Shown here: positions 31,960 through 42,658 of the stretch, piece by piece | How positions within the stretch are numbered: position 1 is the first letter of the stretch | How the letters are laid out: every line of letters begins with the position of its first letter | Assembly (NCBI GenBank): GCA_027475525.1 | Contig: JAMWFC010000113.1 | Span: 1,662,001 to 1,726,000, forward strand | DNA length: 64,000 bases | Direction: 5' to 3' | Source: Macrolepiota albuminosa | Taxonomy: Eukaryota; Basidiomycota; Agaricomycetes; Agaricales; Agaricaceae | Position numbers and translations under genes: made by a program | The notes under the pieces: generated by a model | Databases searched by the model: none | Seen by the model: the letters and a program-made list of their open reading frames with translations, nothing else | Told to the model about the DNA's origin: nothing

Positions 31960-33453
31960 TCACAGGCTGGCAGTGATCAATTCTGAGAGGTTGAATGACG
32001 TGTTCCCAGATCCATTACTAACACCACCAAATGGTGCAGGCGTCGCCGTTGGGGTTGAAGAGAAGGAGAAATTAGTCGCAGTAGGTGTTGTCGTCGGGGC
32101 TGAAGAGAAGGAGAAACGGTTGGTAGATGATGTTGTTGTCAGCGTTGAAGAGGAAGAACCAATGGAAACAGATAAACTACTGCTCGACGTGGTACTTGTT
32201 GTCAGGATAGACGATATAGCAACAGAGGATGAAGACGAAGACGAGAGGACTGTTTCGGAGCTCACACTGACGGCGGACGTGACGGGGGAAGTTGTCGTGG
32301 GCAAGGGGACAGTGTCAGCCGAAGAAGGCAAAAGAGTGGGGACAGCAGAGGTAGATGCACCGCAGCCGACAGTCACAGTAGATAGGACCGTGACGGTGTG
32401 GACAACACCTGTAGGATCAACGTTCGAGGCAGTTGTGGTGCCGATTGGTGTGGCCGTCACGGTTGTTTGTGAGTCTGTACAGGTCATTGTCGGAACGACA
32501 GTTGGAAGAGTCGATTGAGCATCGGACACCACAGAACTGATTACGGCAGACGAGGAAGACAAAGAGGAAGTTTGAAGTTGACGTTTGTATCCTGCGGCAG
32601 TTTGAGAGGTTGCGGAGGCCGAGCTGACGGGGCTAGGGGCAACAGGGGATGAACTCACTGCAGCTGAGGAGGTTGTGATTGACACTGCAGTGGAGGAGGG
32701 CAGGAAAGTGTTAGTCGTGACAGTGGATGGTACTGAGGTGCAATCATGATCGACCTCATCTCTGCTTGTAGTAACAGTGGTTGAAGATGCAGAAGTGTTC
32801 TCCGTTTCGTCACAATCTTCATCTTGACCACTTGTTTGAGGTTCATCCTCGCAATCTTCATCTTGACCACTTGTTTGAGGTTCATCCTCGCAATCATCGC
32901 CCTGATCATTGGTATTCGTGTCATTGTCTTCACAGTCATCATCAGTAGAAGAGGTCGGGGTCGTTGTAGTCGTATTTCCGGTCTCAGCGCCATTGCCATA
33001 AATGCCATTTTCAACACCAGCAACCTCGAAACGTGAAGCGGCGTCAGTGTTTTTATCACAGACAATGGTCGTTCCAGGCTGGTTAACCAGAGGGAGTGCA
33101 AGGCACTGAAGGTCATTCGGACATTTGCTAAGTACCCATTGGCCTTGAACGCACTGAGCAAATGCGCTATTGACACATGCAATGGCGGCCTCTTTATGCT
33201 TCTATTAATTCCAGCAAAGAGTAATTGTCTTGTACATACCTTTGCAAGAATCCGTCACTTTGAGTGTTGCAAACTGAGCATTCAATTTTTGCGCAGCTAG
33301 CGCGTTCTGTTTTTGAAACGAGGCAGTGCTAGTGGTGGTGCTGTTGGTAGCTTCCTCTTCACAAGGTGTGAGTGGTGTCGGTGCACCCCTGACTGGAGCC
33401 AGGACGACCAAACAGGCCAGAAAAACGAGACCATATGAAGCGCGGAGAAACAT
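31960..33453 (-). CDS. Secreted Ser/Thr-rich protein with CBM19-like chitin-binding module
   Basis: Exons (complement) 33453-33240 and 33191-31960 join across a 48-nt intron; 481 aa. A clear signal peptide (MFLRASYGLVFLACLVVLAP) is followed by a short linker and a Cys-containing module (CVNSAFAQCVQGQWVLSKCP...CLALPLVNQPGTTIVCD) resembling carbohydrate-binding family 19. The other ~350 residues are Ser/Thr/Val-rich with an acidic Cys/Asp/Glu patch and should be heavily O-glycosylated. The C-terminus ends with a weakly hydrophobic stretch; a GPI anchor is possible but not shown. Likely a cell-wall protein that binds chitin. Confidence 0.8.
32816..32894 (-). repeat. 39-bp coding tandem duplication (DCEDEPQTSGQDE x2)
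   Basis: Two adjacent 39-bp units in the acidic part of the secreted protein gene; in frame, 13 residues each. Confidence 0.8.
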
Positions 33454-34262
33454 AATATTGTGTCAAATGATTGACGGTCAGAGAAGAGAACGTGGATTTC
33501 GTGAAGAAAGCTATGGAGAGCTATGGAGCGCCTGGCTCGTCAGAAAATTTAGTGAGGGCAGTGGCAGGGAGTAGAAACACCGTCCGTCAAACTTCCATAG
33601 CTTACATATAAGTTGAAAGACAATAGCCCGTTCATGATCCATTGTTTTCTGCAGATAGCCGTGGCGTCTGGTTGCTGGCCAGAACTTGTTTTCAATCAAA
33701 AGATCCTTTGTCCCACAGACTCATTGTTTTCATTGTTTCTTCTTAGCGATGTCAACAAACCCTGATCTAGGAACCACCTCTTTCAACCTTCATTGCATTG
33801 AAGGACTTAGTGAACAGCTATTCCTAGCTCTTGCAATTCAATTTCACGTATGAAGCGTATCTATTTATCTGGTATCTCGATTGACGCCGGTTCTCTAATG
33901 TCGTTTTATATATCTAATCGCAACCCGCCGTCACTGGATGATGTACAATCACTTGCTTCTAAGTGGAGTAGATACACAGACATGATCAGGATGGTCCTTC
34001 AGTACGTCTTGTAGCGTCACTCAAGGTTATTTTGAAGCATTGCAACACCTGCTCAAGGCAGTTTAATGCATTGTCAGTCCTCGAGGGATGCTTTTTTTAC
34101 TTTTTAATTTCCTTGAAGGGGATAATTCTAAGAGGGTGTTTTTGGAATACAACAATAATTATCGATTTAGATTTCACGAGTCGTCTTACTTCATCACTAG
34201 TAAAACAAAGTACAAACGGAGAATGAAGACAATTATATATACATGACAAGAAATCTGACTGA
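33454..34262. other. Intergenic region between the CBM19-like and FTR1 genes
   Basis: About 810 bp, AT-rich in its right half, with no supported gene. It must contain the promoter of the secreted protein gene. Confidence 0.4.
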
Positions 34263-35958
34263 TCAACGTGGTAGGGTGGCGATATCGCGCGAGTTTTGTT
34301 GATTTTCCTCCTCTTCGACTATTCCCGGTGTCTCCGTTTCACGGATACGGGAGGCATTTACACGACGTACAGCGGCAGCAGATTCACGTCCAAAGAGCTT
34401 CGTACGACCCTATTGACGATAAGCATCGAAAGATTGTTAGTTCCATCTCCTCGAAACAGGTACCAAAGAAATTATTGACCTCCTTAAATTTCATGTAGAC
34501 AAGAGTAACCATGACCGCGAGCCAGTAGAAGACATAGGACAACACAGTACCAACTTTACACAAGAACCAGTGATGAGCCACAAGCGATTTGTCTTGTCAT
34601 AAAATCGATCAACTCACGCGTCGCGTTATTTGTCCAGCCAAATATGGCGTTGAAGATTGACCAGCCGCTGTTTCCAAACTTGTTCTCTGGGCTGCAACAG
34701 TCAAGATGCCAAACGTTTCCTTGCACGCGGTAGGATCCAGGCCCGGTTCCTCCCGCATCATCGACGTCAGCGCCAAGCAGCGTGTTGAAAGCGTGTTGCT
34801 CAAATGCGCCAACAGCCTTGCTAAAAAGCCCAGCGCCGATTAGAAGAATGAAATTGGTCATGACCACCAAGAATACGCTTAGTGCTGTCCAAAAAAAGGC
34901 ATAAGCTTGAATGATCGGGAGATGATAGCAACACTTCATACTTGATCGACTTGCAAATTGATAGATAAGGAAACCACAGGTGAGGCCACATATTATTCCG
35001 ACAATGGCGGCGATGGGGATAGAAGTCGCGCTCTGGCCAAGAGACACACCACCAACGAAGACAACTGCTTCCATACCTAGAAATATCCATTAATCAGTGC
35101 AAGTTGCGGGATGTAGGAGGGACAAAATCAACCTTCTCGAAGAACAGTGATGAAGGGCAATAAAAAGAGAACCCATTTCCCTGTCTTCGTTCTTCCATCA
35201 ACCGCTGATACACCATGTAAATTAACAGAACCACGCATGAGCCGTTACTTCGGCACCCTCACCTTTCTTGTCGAAAGCACGGGACAGCTTCACGCGCCAC
35301 TTGGCTTTGGCTAAGTTTCGCCGGATGGATTAACGGTCCGTTCGTCATTAGTTCACTGACGAAATTGTCTCACCTCGATCCATCTTCAGCATGGTTATGC
35401 CCATTATGAAAATCATAATGCAAGCAATAAGTTCGAATATCCCTAGATTTGGGTGAGCCACGTGGAAGGATATTAGCATCGCAAGAAGTTCAACCTTCCC
35501 AAAGAGTTTCGGACTTGGCCCAAAGGTCAGATGCCTTAGTGAACCATACTGCGATGAATCTGAAAGTCAGAATCAGCATAGCCCTTCAACTCAATTTCGA
35601 AAAAGCCACATACGCGGCACCAATAGCCAAGGCAATAAGAAGACCCAAAGCGGACCCTGCAAATATCTAGCCCAAGAATGAATATAATTTGGACAGGAGG
35701 CGCTGAGACAATCACCTGGATGCGTAGCTTCCGTATGAGGAGACGACGTTGGATACGGTCGTCTTCTGGGTCAGAACCATTGTCAGAGCCATCTTTGCTT
35801 TCCGCAGCGATGGTTCGCGGAACGCTGGGCGAAATGAAACCATCGCCATGAACAATCTGCTCGACGAGTCCAAGTAGCACTGAAACGATGATGGCAGCCT
35901 CAAGGGTCTCTCTGAAGACTATGAAAAAGATGGGGACCGAAAAGAGGTTTTTCGCCAT
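34263..35958 (-). CDS. FTR1: High-affinity iron permease FTR1
   Basis: Ten exons (complement): 35958-35716, 35666-35614, 35559-35495, 35442-35374, 35310-35263, 35204-35133, 35076-34942, 34884-34618, 34553-34480, 34409-34263; 390 aa. Both iron-binding REXXE motifs are present: RETLEAAIIV near residue 16 and REGMEAVVFV in the middle, the second one spliced across exons 6 and 7. Several hydrophobic membrane segments surround them (GSALGLLIALAIGAAF, ELIACIMIFIMG, IAAIVGIICGLTCGFLIY, LGTVLSYVFYWLAVMV). FTR1 takes Fe(III) from the Fet3 ferroxidase through the plasma membrane. It is divergent with FET3, sharing a 532-bp promoter with four iron-GATA type boxes, so both are expected to rise in iron starvation. 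Confidence 0.95.
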
Positions 35959-36108
35959 CTTTCAACTATCAGGACGGGAGACGAAGAAAGGGTGGAAAGA
36001 GATTCGCTCTTAAAAAGCACAACATCTGCATCACGACTTAAGTTAGGCATATATGGAGATGCGTAATGCCTTGGCCCGAGGATAGCAATTTTCAGCCGGA
36101 AAAAATTC

Positions 36109-36117
36109 ATCTGATAA
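36109..36117 (+). promoter_or_regulatory. ATCTGATAA box 1 (iron GATA-factor type)
   Basis: ATCTGATAA matches the ATCWGATAA element bound by fungal iron-repressing GATA factors (SreA/Urbs1/Fep1 class). Confidence 0.75.
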
Positions 36118-36127
36118 CCAATGCCTG

Positions 36128-36136
36128 TTATCAGAT
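36128..36136 (-). promoter_or_regulatory. ATCTGATAA box 2, opposite strand
   Basis: TTATCAGAT on +, so ATCTGATAA on -. It is 10 bp from box 1 and forms an inverted pair with it. Confidence 0.75.
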
Positions 36137-36153
36137 GACAGATCTAGGGTCCA

Positions 36154-36162
36154 ATCTGATAA
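36154..36162 (+). promoter_or_regulatory. ATCTGATAA box 3
   Basis: Third copy, followed by G, 17 bp from box 2. Boxes 1-3 form a cluster within 54 bp on the FTR1 side. Confidence 0.75.
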
Positions 36163-36352
36163 GATGCGAAATATGTACCACTTACAACGTAAAATCGTGC
36201 GAGTCGGAAACTTACGAAGGACACCAAACAGCCAAATCCCACGTCTAACGTCAGAAAGAAGTCGGAAAAAGTCACTTCAGAACCACGGAGCCCCACTGAA
36301 CTCCGGCATCTGCCCTGCGACATCAACAATTTTTGAGTGATCACTCCGGGTT

Positions 36353-36361
36353 ATCTGATAA
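36353..36361 (+). promoter_or_regulatory. ATCTGATAA box 4
   Basis: Fourth copy, about 130 bp upstream of the FET3 ATG. Confidence 0.72.
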
Positions 36362-36490
36362 GCGTAAGCCGATCTGGCCGCTATTTCGGTAAATCATAAC
36401 TCCTGATCATTATACTATTTTCGCGTTCATAAGGATTGAGATGGAAGTCATGCCCATGAGTCGAGACCGTTTCTCTCTCCCTTAACCCCC

Positions 36491-38807
36491 ATGCAGCTCA
36501 TACAACTGGTCTCCCTCCTTCCGCTGGCAGCACCAGCGCTTGCCGGAGTACATGAGTTATGGTGGAACCTTACCTGGGTAGAGAACGTCAATCCAGACGG
36601 TCTATCTGAACGTCGAGCAATTGGCGTCAACGGAACCTGGCCGTTAGTTTTTTAATACAGTAATTGGAAAGTTAATTTTTGACCGCCTTACAGACCTCCG
36701 CCGATGGATGTTCACACTAATGATTCACTTGTTGTGCATGTCACGAACAGCCTAGATGTACCTTCTACCCTTCATCACCATGGAATGTTCTTCAACTCTA
36801 CGTCATGGATGGATGGTGCTCAAGGTGTGACAGAATGGTCAGTAATTTTATTCCTTGTATAACGACATCGAACGTTCATCCATAAATGCATTAGCGGAAT
36901 TCCGCCAGGAGGTCAATTTGACTACGTGGTCCCCATCAATTCTTCAGGCCAATGGGGAACTTATTGGGTCCATGCACATGCCTCAGTCTGTACTCAATTT
37001 CATGACACGTTTCTGAGCTTCCTGACTCCGTTCTCAGGGACAATACGTTGACGGGCTCCGCGCGCCGTTGATTCTGCATCCTCCTAAAGAAGTCCATTCG
37101 TATGACGAGGAATTTACCGTAATCCTCGGCGACTGGTATCATGACGAACATTCTACGCTTTTGAAGCAATTCATTAGCATCGCTAATCCTGGTGGCGCCG
37201 AGCCTGTTCCCGGTGAGCTTGCTTGCAATGATCTTGGATATGTCTGATGCTAGAATCTCCTCCTTCTCAGACTCTGCGCTTATATACTTTGCTCAGAACG
37301 CGTCCTATCTCGGTCCCAAACCAGAGTCATCCCCTGCACCAGTCACATCTGCTGTCGGTTTCAATGAGAATGCTACTCTCCCATTTGAACCCGGCAAGAC
37401 GTATCGCCTTCGTATCCTCAACACGTCTGCCTTTGCAGCCTTCTTCTTCTGGATCGATGGACACGATATGCGCATTGTTGAAGTGGATGGTGTGAGTCTC
37501 ATCCCCTAGTGGAGGGGTGGAACTAATATTCTATGTACAGACTGACGTCGAGGAATTTCCCATAGACCTCATCAGTATCACTGTAGCCCAACGCTATTCC
37601 GTCTTGGTTACTGCTCGCAATGATACATCAGCCAACTGGGCAATACATGCCAACATGGATACTGACATGTTTGATACCGTCCCAGATACTCTTAATCCGA
37701 GTACGTCTTTTCCTTTCCCTCAGAATTTCCGCTGATAAAGACTTTCAATAATTCAGATGTGACATCTTCCGTCACTTATTCCTCATCTGCATCTTTTACT
37801 GACCTCGGATTTATTGACGAGTACCGTGATGTGAACGATACCTCCCTCGTGCCCATCGAGGTCATCCCACAGGTGCCCGCAACTCGTACCATTGAGCTTG
37901 AGGTCACCTTTGATACCATGGATGATGGTACGAACCGCGCCATGTTTAATCAAATCACATACAACACACCTCTGGTCCCCGCGATTTTTTCTGAGCTCAC
38001 GTTGGGTACGAACGCCACAGTTGCGACGGCATATGGTCCTACAAGCTTCGTCCTCGACCACCTCGATGTCGTTGATATCGTGATAAAAAATGGCGATGCA
38101 GGAAAACACCCATTGTGAGCATTCACTCCTCTCTTCTATTTCATTTGTGCTGACTGAACTCACCAGCCACTTGCACGGGCATAAGTATCAAATCGTGCAC
38201 CGTGCAGAGGATTACACATCCGATGATCCCATGCTCAATCCCCCGCTCGTTGAAGGGCAGGCTAACCCCATCCGGCGTGATACCGTTCAAATCCCCTCAA
38301 TGCATTCTGCAACGCTTCGCGTCGTTGCCGATAACCCAGGCGTATGGTTCCTCCATTGTAAGATTTCTTCCTCAACCTATGTCCAGGGCTTATCTCACGC
38401 CGACATCAACAGGCCACATTGAATGGCACCTTGAAGTAGGCCTCGCAATACAATTTATTGAGGCTCCTCTTCTCGCTCAGCAACGTAACAGCCCACCACA
38501 AATCATGCGTGACCATTGCTCTGCGCTGGGCAAACGAGTATCAGGGAATGCTGCTGGAATTGCGTCGACGACGGATCTCACAGGTCTGCCTTTAGGACCT
38601 TTCCCGCAAATCCTTGGGTGGCGCCCAAAGGGTATAGGAGCGATGTTCGGATGCGTGTTGACAGCTGTATTAGGCATGGCTACAGTGTCGTGGTACGCGA
38701 TTGGTGGACAACTAACTGAAGAAGAGGTTGAGGATGAGGTCAGACGGGGTATAGCTGCAAAAGAGGCAAGGAGAAAGAAACTGTGGTCGTTTGTCAAGAG
38801 GCCGTAA
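36491..38807 (+). CDS. FET3: Multicopper ferroxidase FET3
   Basis: Nine exons: 36491-36642, 36694-36837, 36895-36985, 37038-37212, 37271-37491, 37541-37700, 37757-38114, 38167-38357, 38413-38807; 628 aa. There is a signal peptide (MQLIQLVSLLPLAAPALAG) and then the four copper-ligand motifs LHHHGMF, WVHAH, HPFHLHGHK and HCHIEWHLEVGL, the third and fourth spliced across introns. Many N-glycosylation sites follow. One C-terminal membrane helix (GAMFGCVLTAVLGMATVSWY) and a basic/charged tail complete a type I membrane protein, as in Fet3p. It oxidises Fe(II) to Fe(III) with O2 and hands it to FTR1. The shared divergent promoter fits co-regulation. Confidence 0.95.
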
Positions 38808-39484
38808 AAGATCATTAAAATCTACAAGGCTGATAGCTTTATCTATGTATTCTGTTATCGTGTATAATAGTTGCACAATTACCAACGCAGTTCCTGCTCG
38901 TTTATCAAGCAAGCGTCAATCTCTCTTCTTCAACCTGAGTCTAGACTTAGAGCATTTGTTCGCATCGTGATCACTTGACGGTGTGCAATCGTACACTTCC
39001 AGACCTAGATGTTCACAGCACTGAGTATTTACATCCAATGAGTACCTGCGGGTGCATTGTTCCACAAATCTCAGGGTCCACGATCGACCTGCGTCGTGAC
39101 CGGTCTAGCTGCAGGCAACTACTTCCTTTAAGACGACTAATTTGCGTTCACAGCGACGACAATGATGCGAGATGGCCAGAGAGAAAGATGAATTTGAGGA
39201 GCGTTTGAGGAACACAGAACAAGTGCATAGTAAAGGACTGTAAAGGGGACAAAAGGGAGCCTGGGAGTGTTAGCGAAGCAGAAGATGAAGCGCACGACTG
39301 TCGTGGATTGGCAAAATTTAAAATTGACATTGACGAAGTCACCTGCACCAGATCCAGTTATACCTATGTATGATATACTGTCATTACTGTTGGAATAGAC
39401 TCTACGCTGTGGCGGCGGCGTTTCGGTTACTTCCCATCAAGGAACCTTACTTATTTCGGCCTGTAGGATAAATACTTACTTCGT
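38808..39484. other. Intergenic region downstream of FET3
   Basis: About 680 bp with no supported gene. Confidence 0.4.
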
Positions 39485-39847
39485 ACTACAATTACAGTCA
39501 GTCCCTGATGCAATTTCACCTGTAGTTACAGTGAGCTCTCATAATACAAAATTAATGCATTAGTGGTGCATTACTTTGAAAAAAATGCACCAGACAATCA
39601 TCGAACCATCTGCAGCCCACATAGTTAGCCCGTTAGGTTCAGTTAGGGTGGTTAGAGGTTTGGTTAGTGTTAGCGTTAGCTAGTCAACATTAGTGTTCAG
39701 TTAAGGCTTAGGACAGGTATATTTCATCATGCATTACTTATAAATGCATTACTTCCATACCTGTAATGCATTACTTGCAATTGCAATGCTAATGACAATA
39801 TTGTAACTACAGCAAATATTGCATCATACATCTACTGTAATTACATT
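39485..39847. mobile_element. MITE-like element with long imperfect terminal inverted repeats
   Basis: The left end (39485-39535, ACTACAATTACAG...TGATGCAAT...CTGTAGTTACA) pairs with the reverse complement of the right end (about 39800-39847) over ~47 bp with a few mismatches. The ~260-bp middle is AT-rich with repeated TGCATTA motifs and no ORF. The target duplication is not clear, so the exact ends and superfamily are open. Confidence 0.55.
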
Positions 39848-40340
39848 GAATAATGCATCAAATTACCGTCATCGGCTGATTATATAGCTTGATTAGTTAT
39901 ATTACTGTTGAAGGCCCACTTACCGTGACCCTATGCAATGACCCTGTGTCGTCAAACCGTAACAGTCTGACCATATCAAGTAAGCTGCGCCTCATAGTCT
40001 GCCTTTGATACATATTACTCTTCGTAGCATCAGTAGCGCCCTGGCTTCTGAACTAATCATGAAGTTTCTATTTCAAGGGAACTGTGGCGTAGCGTCACGA
40101 TAATCTGCTGATTGAACTCTGTGAAGCCTTGTCTGAAACTTTGCAATACCTAATTGACGAACATACCTGTATCCTTACACTTGGGAACATGACAGATATT
40201 ATAGGGTCGTTTTATCGCGTGAAAATAGATTCAATAGTACAAGTGAGGTAGAAAACAACAAAAAATAGTACGTAGTACAGTTCGATGCAAATCTCAACGT
40301 ATAACCGAGAATACCAATTTTGAATTGAATGAGGCCACAT
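39848..40340. other. Intergenic region
   Basis: About 490 bp, AT-rich, no gene seen. Confidence 0.4.
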
Positions 40341-41882
40341 TTACTCAGATTCATCGTCATCTTCCTCGATAACTTCCTTACTCTTCTTGGTCTTCGAAAC
40401 AGGCTTAGCCTTCTTTAAGGCAGGCTTTGACACGCCTGCCTTAGACGTTGGGCGCTAAGAGGGGAAAGCGGATTAAGCGAGAACGTAAGCGAAGAGAATG
40501 AAGGAAAGCTTACTTTGCGCTTCTTACCACTTTCTTCACTATCTGCTTCAGGCTCGTCCTTACTATCGAACATCTCTTCATCTTCATCTTCATCTTCATC
40601 TCCATCCTATATGACACTTGTCAGTGACTGTTCCAACCTTGTAGAAATTGCGACAAGCCTTTCTCGAGGGTAGCTTTTTCAACTCTCGCTTAGCCTTTTC
40701 TTTCTTGTCAGCAGACTTCCTTACTGTAAATTTCTTAGATTTAGTGTCTTCGTCGTCAATGTTGTCATCATCTTCAGGCGGAACTGCGTCAATGGCTGCC
40801 GTAAGGTCTTCAGCATCGTCATCGCGTTCATCCTAGAAAATTATTAGTTACTGCGCTAAGACAACAATCTTCCAGAAATTGACCTTCTTCAATGCGCGTT
40901 TTTTAGCAGCCGCCCTTTCCTTAGGTTCAGAATGGGAAGACTTCTTATCAGCTTTCTTCTTGAAAGCTACCTCGGCACCGGAAACCTCGGTATCTTTTTT
41001 CTGGAAACCTTGGTATGAGATCGCGTCTCCCGTGGCGATGAATATGCACACCTTTGTACGAGACTTCTTGGTGGCAGGCGCCTTCTTCGATTTCTCTTCC
41101 TCAATGTCCTTGTCGGTGTCATCATCCGCATCAATGTTCTATCGATTAAGAGATGTGAGCGATGGATAAGCATGACTCTGAATGGACTAAGAAGCTGACT
41201 TTTGACTTTTTTGCATGCTGCTTTCTAGATTCGTTCTCTGTAGCCTTATTACCTTCATCTTCACCTTTCTTTGCTTTCTTTGCACCAGCCTTTTTTTTGG
41301 GTTTCTCTTCATCGTCTTTATCTTCTTCTCCAGCAGGTTTCTTGGCCGATTCTGGTATATCTTCATCTGCAACATGGCCAGCCTCCCAGGCTGTGTCCAC
41401 TTTCGCCTTGTCCTCCGGTCTGAGCTCATCATAACCGTCAAGCTCAGAACTCGAGGAAAACGATTTCTTCATGTTCCCCAAGATCTTCGTGGTTGTGCAT
41501 CCCCAATGTCTCCACGCACTTTGAAATTACAATCGAAAGGAGATGATTAGGTATGTTATAAGGACAGCATGACATCATGCGCTTACAAACTTGTGTTTCC
41601 ACGAAAATCTACAATACTGCCGAGACGGAGTTCCCCTTTGGCGATTTGAGTACCTAGAATGAAAGAACTATCAAAAATACAAAATTGATAAGGAAAATAT
41701 CGGATGAACCGGAGCAAGGTTTAGGACCTGTAAATTCATGTGTTAGCAATCATGTCCTGGACACCCACGACGAGCAGTTTTACAATAACACAAGGTCGAA
41801 GGAAAGAAATTTACATACCTTTACACTTTGCCCTAGCGGAGGAAGCGTACTCCAATCGGTATCCTGAGGGTTTCTCAGCCAT
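40341..41882 (-). CDS. PARP-type zinc finger protein with Lys/Asp/Glu-rich tail
   Basis: Nine exons (complement): 41882-41819, 41727-41710 (18 nt), 41653-41587, 41518-41200, 41138-41052, 41000-40884, 40832-40659, 40606-40514, 40454-40341; 350 aa. The N-terminal ~90 residues form one PARP-type finger: GYRLEYASSARAKCKGPKPC, GELRLGS, WRHWGC, LRPEDKAKVDTAWEAG. The finger ligands are C...C and H-x2-C. It binds DNA ends or nicks in the poly(ADP-ribose) polymerase and DNA ligase III families, but no PARP catalytic domain follows. The rest is a disordered mix of Lys- and Asp/Glu-rich blocks with likely nuclear localisation signals. The intron 40607-40658 uses a GC donor. A nuclear, DNA- or chromatin-associated role is likely. 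Confidence 0.87.
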
Positions 41883-42658
41883 CGGCAAGGAAAGGAGATG
41901 AGAAAAGGGAAAAGATGGGGTTTAGACTTGAACTGAGTTCTGACTTTTTGTTGACTGCATCAGCTGTGTGCCTTGTTCATTGAAAGTCCGCTGACACGAC
42001 GCATTGACCATACGTCACATACGTTTGGGTAGCAGCACCGTCTGTTCATTGTTCTCTGCAATCAATGTGAGCCCTATAGTTGTGTAAAGAAGCAGGAATG
42101 CATGTAGTATTTGGTTCAAGTAATCGGAGTATCCGCCGAGAACAAATACTGAAGTTCCATAATACACTCTTAGTAAGTGTCTTGCTACTAGATTGAGTCC
42201 TTTGACTTATTTCGGATTTCTCTTTTTCCAAGTCGACCTCTGTAAAATTTGCTTTTCTCGAGGATTACGCCGGTCGAGGTCATTAGAATCTACATGACGA
42301 ATTGTTTGATGTATATTCAGTATACTCTAAAACCTTCGTTCCTGGATCCCCATCGTGAGATAATGACGGTCCAAAAGTCTATATGGCCATAAACTGCCAA
42401 ATAACATTACAAATTAAAGATAACCCAAATACCGCACGGCTGACATTTTGGGTTTGGATGAGATGCACATGCTACCCGGTGACGGTGGCAACTTTCACAG
42501 ATGTCTCAAGCAGTTTTCCTTTCATTTAATTTAATGAGAGTTGCTCTACTAATTCAACTTTGCTCGGCCTGAAGCCACCAAAAAACATACTTTACTCAAC
42601 TAGCAAGGCACTCTTAAAACATCGTTTCATTATGTCAATTCGCCTACTTATGTGAGTA
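41883..42658. other. Intergenic region
   Basis: About 780 bp between the PARP-finger gene promoter side and the MFS gene 3' end. No gene seen. Confidence 0.4.

Noticed and set aside
31928..32518. 196-codon + strand frame rich in Val, Glu and Asp
   Set aside because: It is antisense to the Ser/Thr-rich secreted protein, whose exons, signal peptide and domain are consistent.
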